From: an uncultured bacterium | GTDB taxonomy: Bacteria > Actinomycetota > UBA4738 > HRBIN12 | Reading direction: 5' to 3' | DNA: 9,238 bases | Assembly: GCA_937881155.1 (NCBI GenBank) | Contig: CALGFI010000041.1 | Location: forward strand, 1 to 9,238 | Part shown: in pieces, positions 1 to 5,818 of the stretch | How the letters are laid out: the number at the start of each line of letters is the position of its first letter | How positions within the stretch are numbered: position 1 is the first letter of the stretch | The notes under the pieces: model-generated | Told to the model about the DNA's origin: nothing | The model's input: only the letters and a program-made list of their open reading frames with translations | Database searches by the model: none | Translations under genes and position numbers: made by a program

Positions 1-235
1 CGTTTCCGAACACGACGCGCTCCACCGCGTCGCGATCGGTGAGCATCGTGATCGCCACGTCGTCCCCCGCGACGGACTCGTCGGGCGCGCTCGCGATGCG
101 AGCGCCGCGCCGTGCGAGCGGTTCGGCCTTCTCGCGGGTGCGGTTCCACACCGTCACCTCGTGATCCGCATCGAGCAGGCGGGCTGCCATCGGCGCGCCC
201 ATCTGTCCGAGTCCTAGGAACGCGATCTTCGCCAT
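1..235 (-). CDS. NAD(P)-dependent 3-hydroxyisobutyrate dehydrogenase-family oxidoreductase, N-terminal fragment
   Basis: Only the first 78 codons are present; the gene runs off the left edge. Reading the complementary strand from the ATG at 235-233 gives MAKIAFLGLGQMGAPMAARL, the Rossmann dinucleotide-binding loop (GLGxMGxxMA, residues 8-17) of the beta-hydroxyacid dehydrogenase family. It is followed by VWNRT at residues 29-33, where Asn-Arg-Thr after the second beta strand usually indicates NADPH preference, and by MLTDRDAVERVVFG near residues 64-77, a usual family segment. A good ribosome binding site, GGAAGGAG (complement of 242-249), sits 6 bases before the start. Family members reduce or oxidise small 3-hydroxyacids or semialdehydes (3-hydroxyisobutyrate, tartronate semialdehyde, glyoxylate, succinic semialdehyde). 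The catalytic lysine and substrate residues lie outside the window, so the substrate cannot be assigned. It is divergent from the ilv operon; a link to valine catabolism is possible but not shown. Confidence 0.88.
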   Translation of the reverse strand, partial: MAKIAFLGLGQMGAPMAARLLDADHEVTVWNRTREKAEPLARRGARIASAPDESVAGDDVAITMLTDRDAVERVVFGN

Positions 236-335
236 GGATCGCTCCTTCCCGACGGGGCGGTCAGTCTGTCGGAAAGTCCGAGTGCCGCGTCGGTCGTTGG
301 GGTCGTCCCGCTTCCGGCCCTGGGCCGTACAGGGG

Positions 336-363
336 TTGACACGTCCAAGCGCGCCCGTACACT
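336..363 (+). promoter_or_regulatory. Sigma70-type promoter of the ilv-leu-cim operon
   Basis: A perfect -35 box TTGACA (336-341), a 16-base spacer and the -10 box TACACT (358-363, fitting TANNNT) lie just before the leader peptide. Transcription would be expected to start about 6-9 bases after the -10 box, near 370-373, so the leader ATG at 373 would be at or within about 3 bases of the mRNA 5' end. This is the only strong promoter seen upstream of the seven-gene operon. A short palindrome, CGGCCC-T-GGGCCG (315-327), lies 8 bases upstream of the -35 box and could be an operator, though in DNA this GC-rich it may be chance. Confidence 0.8.
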
Positions 364-372
364 GAGCCAACC

Positions 373-432
373 ATGACCCGTTTCAGCACGTCGGAGACGC
401 CGAAGACGCAGATCCTCGTACTTATCGTGTAG
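373..432 (+). CDS. Branched-chain amino acid leader peptide (attenuator peptide)
   Basis: This 19-codon open frame encodes MTRFSTSETPKTQILVLIV and a TAG stop. The last six residues are all Ile, Leu or Val, read from consecutive codons ATC CTC GTA CTT ATC GTG at 412-429. GTA and CTT are codons this GC-rich genome otherwise seems to use sparingly, which would make ribosome pausing more sensitive to charged tRNA levels. No ribosome binding site precedes the ATG; the -10 box ends only 9 bases upstream, so translation is probably leaderless or nearly so. The stop codon is directly joined to a strong hairpin and then a terminator, and the genes downstream make Ile, Leu and Val. This matches ilv leader peptides known from actinobacterial and enterobacterial ilv operons. 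The peptide itself is presumed to have no function after synthesis. Confidence 0.9.
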   Translation: MTRFSTSETPKTQILVLIV

Positions 433-467
433 GCGCGGCCGGGCCGAGAGGCCCGGGACCCCGCGCC
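432..467 (+). promoter_or_regulatory. Two-tier leader hairpin (pause / anti-antiterminator stem)
   Basis: GGCGCGG (432-438) pairs perfectly with CCGCGCC (461-467). Inside it, CCGGGCC (439-445) pairs with GGCCCGG (450-456), closing a GAGA loop (446-449) of the GNRA type. The unpaired GACC (457-460) forms a bulge between the two 7-bp stems. The outer 5' arm begins at the last base of the leader stop codon, so a ribosome stalled on the Ile/Leu/Val codons would cover it and release 459-467. The released CCCC-GCG segment (459-465) can pair with the terminator 3' arm: 459-462 with 488-491, then 463-465 with 483-485, with two bases bulged. This is a candidate antiterminator. The pairing is read by eye; no energies were calculated. 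Confidence 0.7.
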
Positions 468-472
468 AGATG

Positions 473-497
473 CCCCTCGCGCCGCGAGGGGTTTTTT
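473..497 (+). terminator. Intrinsic terminator of the ilv attenuator
   Basis: CCCCTCGC (473-480) and GCGAGGGG (484-491) form a perfect 8-bp stem with a GCC loop, or 7 bp with a 5-base loop, immediately followed by six T residues (492-497). It lies between the leader peptide and the first structural gene of the operon, where an attenuator terminator is expected. Formation would stop transcription when Ile, Leu and Val tRNAs are charged; ribosome stalling in the leader would favour the competing antiterminator. Confidence 0.9.
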
Positions 498-558
498 CTA
501 CCCCCGAACGAGCCGAAGAAGACACCGAGGCAACGACCGAGACGAGAGGAGCGGGACG

Positions 559-945
559 ATGCGGTACGAGTTCGAGCGCGGTGGACGGACGGTCGCGAGC
601 GCCGTCTGGGAGGGCCCGGCGCAGGTCACGATCGAGGTGGCGGATCCGGCAGACCGGCCGACGTTCGACCGCTACTTCGGCGAGGAGGTCGTCTACCTGG
701 ACGCCGGGATCGACTTCGGCGGCGGGCTGGACGACACGGGGCTGACGACCCGGCGGCGCGACTGGACACCGTGGGAGTTCGAGCGCCACGTGCGCAACCT
801 GGCGCAGAAGATCGGCGCGACGGTTCGTCGCGTCGAGACCGGCCCTGTCGAGGAACGGGGGGGTTCGGGGGGCGCAAGAAGTGAGCGAGCAGAGCGAGCG
901 AACGTCGCCCCCCGACAGAAGACGCCCGAGGCGGCCGCGCGATGA
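559..945 (+). CDS. Hypothetical protein encoded between the attenuator and ilvB
   Basis: A 128-residue protein that I do not recognise. The start is supported by GAGAGGAG at 544-551, with AGGAG 7 bases before the ATG. Codons up to about residue 95 have almost exclusively G or C in the third position, as expected of a real gene here. The main part looks like a small soluble mixed alpha/beta protein: MRYEFERGGRTVASAVWEGP at the start, a middle segment VYLDAGIDFGGGLDD (residues 45-59), then a likely helix WEFERHVRNLAQKIGA (72-87). No signal peptide, membrane segment or Cys motif is seen. The tail from about residue 96 is Gly/Ser/Arg/Glu-rich, with off-style codons (CCT, GAA, GCA, AGA, AGT, CGA), and coincides with an inverted repeat. 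The stop overlaps the ilvB start (ATGA), so ilvB translation is probably coupled to it. It lies within the attenuated transcript, so it is presumably expressed with the operon; its function is unknown. Confidence 0.72.
   Translation: MRYEFERGGRTVASAVWEGPAQVTIEVADPADRPTFDRYFGEEVVYLDAGIDFGGGLDDTGLTTRRRDWTPWEFERHVRNLAQKIGATVRRVETGPVEERGGSGGARSERAERANVAPRQKTPEAAAR
865..915 (+). repeat. GC-rich inverted repeat element in the 3' end of the hypothetical gene
   Basis: TCGGGGGGCG (865-874) is perfectly complementary to CGCCCCCCGA (906-915), giving 10-bp arms around 31 bases. The centre holds two near-copies of AGCGAGC (884-890 and 892-898, both AGCGAGC or GAGCGAGC in context), followed by GAAC. The element covers about residues 102-120 of the host gene, where codon style changes. 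The layout resembles a small dispersed palindromic (REP/MITE-like) element inserted in frame near the end of a gene. Only one copy is visible in this window, so its repeat status is inferred. Confidence 0.45.
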
Positions 946-2690
946 AGGTCACCGGCGCACAGGCGCTGTTCAAGGCGCTCGAGGGCGAGCGTGTCGACAC
1001 AGTCTTCGGCATCCCCGGCGGAGCGATCTTGCCCGCGTACGACCCGCTGATCGACTCGAAGGTGCGCCACGTCTTGTGCCGGCACGAGCAGGGGGCCGGG
1101 CACGCCGCCGAGGGGTACGCCTGGGCGTCGGGCCGCGTCGGCGTCGCGATGGCGACATCCGGTCCCGGAGGCTGCAACCTCGTCACGGCGCTCGCCGACG
1201 CCAAGATGGACTCGGTCCCGATCGTCGCGATCACCGGGCAGGTGCCGTCGCCCGTCGTCGGCAACGACGCATTTCAGGAGGCCGACATCTGCGGCATCAC
1301 CATGCCCATCACCAAACACAACTACCTGGTGACCGACGCGAACCTCATCGCCGAGACGCTGCGCGAGGCGTTCCACATCGCGTCGACCGGTCGTCCGGGT
1401 CCCGTCCTCGTCGACATCCCCAAGGACGTGTTGCTCCAGGAGATCACCTGGCGCTGGCCCGAGGAGATCGACCTTCCGGGATACAAGCCGACGACGAAGG
1501 GCAACCTGCGGCAGGTGCGGTCGGCCGCGAAGATGATCATGGAGTCCAAGCGGCCGGTGCTGTACGTCGGCGGCGGCGTGATCAAGGCGAACGCGAGCAA
1601 GGAACTGTTCCGCCTGGCCGCCGATGGGCGCCTCCCCGTCACGACGACCCTGATGGCAAGGGGCGCGTTCCCCGACGCGCACGAGCTCGCCCTCGGCATG
1701 CCCGGGATGCACGGCGGCTATCCGGCCGTCACCGCGATGCAGAAGGCCGACCTGCTCGTCGCGCTGGGGACGCGGTTCGACGATCGCGTTACCGGACAGC
1801 TCGCAGCGTTCGCGCCGGACGCGAAGATCATCCACGTCGACATCGACCCGGCAGAGATCGGCAAGAACCGCAACGCCGACGTGCCGATCGTCGGCGACGC
1901 GAAGGACGTCATCGCCAAGCTCCATGCCGAGCTCACGCGGCAGCAGGAGGAGGCCGGCGGCGTTCCCGACCGCTCCGAGTGGCTGTTGACACTCGAGTCG
2001 TGGAAGCAGACCTACCCGTACCGCTACGACCAGCCGGCCGACGGACCGCTCAAGCCGCAGTTCGCCATCGAGCGGCTGTACGAAGCGACCAAGGGCGACG
2101 CGATCGTCGTCGCCGGCGTCGGTCAGCACCAGATGTGGACGTCGCAGTTCTGGAGGTTCAGCGAGCCGCGAACGTGGGTGAACTCCGGTGGCCTGGGGAC
2201 GATGGGCTTCGCCGTTCCCGCGGCGCTGGGGGCGGCGGCGGCGCGTCCGGACAAGCGCGTCGTCGCCGTCGATGGCGACGGGTGTTTCCAGATGACGGCT
2301 CAGGAGCTCGCCACCAGCCGAACGGAGAACATCCCGTTCATCACCGCGATCATCAACAACGCGCACCTCGGGATGGTCCGGCAGTGGCAGGAGCTGTTCT
2401 ACGAGGAGCGCTACTCGCAGGTCTACCTGTCGTACGACGTCCCGGACTACGTGAAGCTGGCCGAGGCGTACGGCGCGATCGGCCTCCGGGCGGAGCACCC
2501 CGACGAGGTCGACGCGGTGATCGAGAAAGCGCTGTCCATCACGGATCGAAGCGTGGTGATCGACTTCCGCGTTGACCAGCGCGAGATGTGCTTCCCGATG
2601 GTTCCGGCCGGCGCGTCGAACGACGACATCATCGTCGGTCCCGAGGGGCTGCGGCCGACGAACGAGCCCGCGGAGGCACCGGTCGCATGA
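942..2690 (+). CDS. ilvB: Acetolactate (acetohydroxyacid) synthase large subunit
   Basis: The 582-residue product has the normal length and layout of the thiamine-diphosphate enzyme that joins pyruvate to pyruvate (2-acetolactate, toward Val and Leu) or to 2-oxobutyrate (2-aceto-2-hydroxybutyrate, toward Ile). In order: the N-terminal TPP-pyrimidine domain with GIPGGAILPAYDPL and the cofactor-activating Glu49 in RHEQGAGHAAEGYA; the substrate-channel segment GNDAFQEADICGITMPITKHN; the central FAD domain with ALGTRFDDRVTGQL; and the C-terminal TPP-pyrophosphate domain with GDG (445-447) and NN (472-473), the Mg/TPP motif. Trp482 in GMVRQWQELF and the ending MVPAGASNDDI match actinobacterial enzymes. 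The ATG at 942 gives the usual start MKVTGAQALFKALEGE and overlaps the previous stop by 4 bases. No strong ribosome binding site is seen, which fits coupled translation. It pairs with the small subunit encoded next. Confidence 0.97.
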   Translation: MKVTGAQALFKALEGERVDTVFGIPGGAILPAYDPLIDSKVRHVLCRHEQGAGHAAEGYAWASGRVGVAMATSGPGGCNLVTALADAKMDSVPIVAITGQVPSPVVGNDAFQEADICGITMPITKHNYLVTDANLIAETLREAFHIASTGRPGPVLVDIPKDVLLQEITWRWPEEIDLPGYKPTTKGNLRQVRSAAKMIMESKRPVLYVGGGVIKANASKELFRLAADGRLPVTTTLMARGAFPDAHELALGMPGMHGGYPAVTAMQKADLLVALGTRFDDRVTGQLAAFAPDAKIIHVDIDPAEIGKNRNADVPIVGDAKDVIAKLHAELTRQQEEAGGVPDRSEWLLTLESWKQTYPYRYDQPADGPLKPQFAIERLYEATKGDAIVVAGVGQHQMWTSQFWRFSEPRTWVNSGGLGTMGFAVPAALGAAAARPDKRVVAVDGDGCFQMTAQELATSRTENIPFITAIINNAHLGMVRQWQELFYEERYSQVYLSYDVPDYVKLAEAYGAIGLRAEHPDEVDAVIEKALSITDRSVVIDFRVDQREMCFPMVPAGASNDDIIVGPEGLRPTNEPAEAPVA

Positions 2691-3247
2691 ACGGGCAATT
2701 GCACACGATCTCGGTGTTGGTCGAGGACAAGCCCGGCGTGCTGACGCGGGTCGCCGGGCTGTTCGCGGCGCGAGGGTTCAACATCGACTCGCTCGCCGTC
2801 GGTCCGACGAGCGACGACGGCCTGTCACGGATGACGGTCGTCGTTCACGTCGACCGAAAGCCGCTCGAGCAGATCACCAAGCAGCTCAACAAGCTCATCA
2901 ACGTGATCAAGATCCTGGAGCACGACCCGGGCGAGGCGGTCGAGCGCGAGCTCATGCTGGTGAAGGTCCGCGCGGCGGGGGAGGACCGGCCGCGCGTGAT
3001 GGAGATCTCGACGGTCTTCCGGGCGAACGTCGTCGACGTCACGCGGTCGACGCTCACGCTCGAGGCGACCGGCAAGCCCGAGAAGCTCGAGGCACTGCTC
3101 GAGCTGCTCCGCGACTTCGGCGTGATCGAGCTCTCGCGCACCGGGCGCATCGCGCTCGCCCGTGGCGACAAGGGGATCCGCGAGCGCGGCGCTCGCTCGA
3201 AGGTCGCGGCCGTCGGCGCCGAAGAGTGGACCGGCGGCGGAGTGTAG
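2687..3247 (+). CDS. ilvN: Acetolactate synthase small (regulatory) subunit
   Basis: The 186-residue product is the subunit that activates the catalytic subunit and gives feedback inhibition by valine. Residues about 6-78 are an ACT domain (HTISVLVEDKPGVLTRVAGL, then RGFNIDSLAVGPT), followed by the family C-terminal domain (VMEISTVFRANVVDVT, residues 104-119) and the typical ending ELSRTGRIALARGDKGI. A tail of about 22 residues beyond this, rich in Ala, Gly and Arg, is longer than in many relatives. The ATG at 2687 is preferred because it overlaps the ilvB stop (ATGA), has GGAGG at 2672-2676 ten bases upstream, and places the ACT domain at the N-terminus. An in-frame ATG at 2588 would add 33 atypical residues inside ilvB. 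Confidence 0.96.
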   Translation: MNGQLHTISVLVEDKPGVLTRVAGLFAARGFNIDSLAVGPTSDDGLSRMTVVVHVDRKPLEQITKQLNKLINVIKILEHDPGEAVERELMLVKVRAAGEDRPRVMEISTVFRANVVDVTRSTLTLEATGKPEKLEALLELLRDFGVIELSRTGRIALARGDKGIRERGARSKVAAVGAEEWTGGGV

Positions 3248-3263
3248 GAGGGGGAGGAGAACG

Positions 3264-4277
3264 GTGGCGACGATCTATTACGACAAGGACGCGGACGCCT
3301 CGGCGCTGTCCGGGCAGAAGATCGCGGTGCTCGGTTTCGGCAGCCAGGGACACGCGCACGCGCTGAACCTCAAGGACTCCGGTTTCGACGTCGTCGTCGG
3401 CCTGCGCGACGGCTCCTCGAGCGCCGCCAAGGCGCGGGAGGGCGGTCTCACCGTGAAGCCGATCGGCGAAGCCGTCGCCGAGGCAGACGTCGTGATGGTG
3501 CTCCTGCCGGACACCTCGCAGGCAAGGGTCTACGGGGAGGAGATCGCGCCGAACCTCGAGCCCGGGAACATGCTGATGTTCGCCCACGGCTTCAACATCC
3601 ATTTCCGGACGATCGACCCGCCCGGCGACGTCGACGTGACGATGATCGCGCCGAAGGGTCCCGGACACCTCGTCCGCCGCACGTACGAGCAGGGGATCGG
3701 AACGCCTGCGCTCGTCGCCGTTCACCGCGACGCAACGGGCAAGGCGCTCCAGCGAGCACTCGCGTACGCCGGTGCGATCGGCTGCGCGCGCGCCGGCGTG
3801 ATCGAGACGTCATTCGAGGAGGAGACCGAGACCGACCTGTTCGGGGAGCAGTCGATCCTGTGCGGCGGGACGAGCGCGCTCGTGCGGTCCGCGTTCGACA
3901 CGCTCGTCGAGGCCGGCTACCAGCCCGAGATCGCGTACTTCGAGTGTCTGCACGAGCTCAAGCTGATCGTCGACCTGATGTACGAGGGCGGCCTGTCGTG
4001 GATGCGCTACTCCGTGAGCGACACCGCCGAGTACGGCGACTACACGCGTGGACCGCGCGTGGTGAACGACGCCACCCGCGAGGAGATGCGCCGGATCCTG
4101 GACGAGATCAGGGGCGGCGCCTTCGCCAAGGAGTGGATCGGGGAGGCCGAGGCCGGTTTCCCCAACTTCCTCCGGATGCGGCAGGAGGCGCGGAGCTCGC
4201 GGCTCGAAGAGGTGGGCCGTGGGCTCCGCCGAATGATGCCGTGGCTGGAATCCGAGCGGAAGGTGCCACCGACGTGA
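3264..4277 (+). CDS. ilvC: Ketol-acid reductoisomerase
   Basis: The 337-residue product is a class I (short-form) enzyme that isomerises and reduces 2-acetolactate or 2-aceto-2-hydroxybutyrate to the dihydroxyacids, using Mg and NAD(P)H. The Rossmann motif GFGSQGHAHALNLKDSG is at residues 24-40. The loop GLRDGSSS (46-53), with Arg48 and serines, suggests NADPH preference. The catalytic segment APKGPGHLVRR carries Lys131. Metal ligands Asp191 and Glu195 (in ETDLFGEQSILCGG) and Glu227 and Glu231 (in YFECLHELK) are present, as is Ser252 in RYSVSDTAEYG. The GTG at 3264 follows a strong ribosome binding site (GGAGG, 3253-3257) and gives the usual MATIYYDKDAD start; an upstream in-frame ATG at 3162 would overlap ilvN and is rejected. 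The 16-base gap after ilvN is the only non-overlapping junction in the operon. Confidence 0.97.
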   Translation: MATIYYDKDADASALSGQKIAVLGFGSQGHAHALNLKDSGFDVVVGLRDGSSSAAKAREGGLTVKPIGEAVAEADVVMVLLPDTSQARVYGEEIAPNLEPGNMLMFAHGFNIHFRTIDPPGDVDVTMIAPKGPGHLVRRTYEQGIGTPALVAVHRDATGKALQRALAYAGAIGCARAGVIETSFEEETETDLFGEQSILCGGTSALVRSAFDTLVEAGYQPEIAYFECLHELKLIVDLMYEGGLSWMRYSVSDTAEYGDYTRGPRVVNDATREEMRRILDEIRGGAFAKEWIGEAEAGFPNFLRMRQEARSSRLEEVGRGLRRMMPWLESERKVPPT

Positions 4278-5818
4278 GCGACCCAGACGTAGTACGGATC
4301 TTCGATACGACGCTCCGCGACGGAGAGCAGGCGCCGGGGATCGCCCTCACCAAGGCCGAGAAGGTCGAGATCGCGGAGCAGCTGGCCCGTCTCGACGTCG
4401 ACATCATCGAGGCGGGCTTTCCCGTCTCCGGTGAGGGCGAGTTCCAGGCGGTGCGGGAGATCGCCTCGAGCGTTCGCGGACCGGTCATCGCTGCGCTCGC
4501 GCGCGTCGTCCCCGGCGACATCGAGCGCGCCGCCGAGGCGTTGAAGGGCGCCGAGCGCTGGCGGATCCACACGTTCATCTCGACGAGCCAGATCCACCTG
4601 CAGGACATGCTGCGGATGAGCTACGACCAGGTGCTCGAGGGCATCCGCGACGGGGTCAAGCTGGCGGTGGGGTTCACCGAGGACGTCGAGTTCAGCGCGC
4701 AGGATGCGACGCGGACCGAGCTGGACTTCCTGCTCGAATGCTTCCGCGTCGCCGTGGAGGCCGGCGCGACGACGATCAACGTGCCGGACACCGTCGGCTA
4801 CGCGATGCCGCACGAGTTCGGAGAGCTCGTCCGGACCGTCCGCGAATCCGTACCGGACCAGGTCGTCATCTCGACGCACTGCCACAACGATCTCGGCTTG
4901 GCCGTCGCGAACTCGCTCGCCGGCATCGTGAACGGTGCGCGGCAGGTCGAGGTGGCGGTGAACGGGATCGGCGAGCGCGCCGGCAACTGCTCGCTCGAGG
5001 AGATCGCCATGATCGTCCGGACGCGGAGCGAGGCGCTCGGCGTTCGGCATCACCTGAACCTCAAGGAGATCAGCCGGACGTCGCGGCTCGTGTCGATGAC
5101 GACCGGTTACTCCGTGCAGCCGAACAAGGCCGTGGTCGGCTCGAGCGCGTTCGCTCACGAGAGCGGGATCCATCAGCACGGTGTGCTCTCCAACCGCGCG
5201 ACCTACGAGATCATGGACCCGCTCGAGATCGGGCTCGAGGGCAACCGTCTCGTCCTCGGCAAGCACTCCGGACGACACGCGTTCGCCGACGCGCTGGCGA
5301 AGATCGGGATCGAGCTCGAGGCCGATCACCTGAACCGCGCGTTCGCTCGCTTCAAGGAGCTCGCCGACAGGAAGATCCAGCTCACCGACCAGGACCTCGC
5401 GGCGATCGTCTCCGAGGAGCTCGGCTCGACCGAGGCAGAGGTCTTCGTGCTCGAGTCGCTCCAGGTCGGCGGTGGGACGCACCTGTCGCCGACCGCGTCC
5501 GTGCGGCTCCGCCGAGGCGAGGAGGTGATCGAGGACTCCGCGATGGGCGACGGCATGATCGACGCCGCGTGCGGCGCGATCCAGCGAGCGGCCGGCGTCG
5601 AGGCTCGACTCGTCACGTTCAACGTTTCCTCGGTGACTGGTGGGACCGACGCGCTCGGTGACGTCGTCGTGCAGCTCGAGGTGGACGGCCGTCGGGTGAC
5701 CGGTCGCGGCGTGTCGGTGGACGTGGTCGAGGCGAGCGCGCGCGCGTACCTCGCGGCGATCAACCGGGCCCTCCAGATCGCCAACGGCAACGGCCGCGGC
5801 AAGGACGTCAAGCCATGA
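4274..5818 (+). CDS. leuA: 2-isopropylmalate synthase
   Basis: The 514-residue product condenses acetyl-CoA with 2-oxoisovalerate, the first committed step to leucine. The N-terminal DRE-TIM barrel starts with IFDTTLRDGEQAPGIA (Arg15, Asp16). It carries the metal ligands Asp16, His202 and His204 (STHCHNDLG) and Asn238 (VNGIGERAGNCS), spaced as in known LeuA enzymes. The linker has HESGIHQHGVL and LGKHSGRHAF. The last roughly 130 residues form the LeuA allosteric domain (ESLQVGGGTHLSPTASVRL, then TGGTDALGDVVVQLEVDG), so leucine feedback is expected. The GTG at 4274 overlaps the ilvC stop (GTGA), with GGAAGGTG at 4258-4265 as ribosome binding site. LeuA rather than citramalate synthase is chosen because of the GEQAPG and GNCSLEE motifs and because a separate citramalate synthase lies two genes later. 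Confidence 0.95.
   Translation: MSDPDVVRIFDTTLRDGEQAPGIALTKAEKVEIAEQLARLDVDIIEAGFPVSGEGEFQAVREIASSVRGPVIAALARVVPGDIERAAEALKGAERWRIHTFISTSQIHLQDMLRMSYDQVLEGIRDGVKLAVGFTEDVEFSAQDATRTELDFLLECFRVAVEAGATTINVPDTVGYAMPHEFGELVRTVRESVPDQVVISTHCHNDLGLAVANSLAGIVNGARQVEVAVNGIGERAGNCSLEEIAMIVRTRSEALGVRHHLNLKEISRTSRLVSMTTGYSVQPNKAVVGSSAFAHESGIHQHGVLSNRATYEIMDPLEIGLEGNRLVLGKHSGRHAFADALAKIGIELEADHLNRAFARFKELADRKIQLTDQDLAAIVSEELGSTEAEVFVLESLQVGGGTHLSPTASVRLRRGEEVIEDSAMGDGMIDAACGAIQRAAGVEARLVTFNVSSVTGGTDALGDVVVQLEVDGRRVTGRGVSVDVVEASARAYLAAINRALQIANGNGRGKDVKP

Noticed and set aside
373..558. T-box riboswitch upstream of ilvB
   Set aside because: No T-box consensus or specifier stem is visible, and the leader peptide with its ILV codon run explains the terminator better.
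470..789. Open frames on both strands across the attenuator and the start of the small hypothetical gene
   Set aside because: They run through the terminator hairpin, are Arg/Ser-rich, lack ribosome binding sites and compete with a frame that has better codon structure.
1260..1320. Possible herbicide-resistance-like substitution in IlvB (Met in GITMPITKHN)
   Set aside because: Met at this position is usual in actinobacterial acetohydroxyacid synthases, and Trp482 and neighbouring channel residues are unchanged.
693..2498. Long open frame (601 codons) on the minus strand and another (564 codons) on the plus strand across ilvB
   Set aside because: Both are shadows of ilvB produced by GC-rich codon use; their translations are Arg/Asp/Val-rich without recognisable motifs, whereas the ilvB frame has every catalytic motif.
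3162..3263. Extended ilvC start at an upstream ATG
   Set aside because: It would overlap ilvN by 86 bases and add 34 atypical residues; the GTG at 3264 has a strong ribosome binding site and gives the normal N-terminus.
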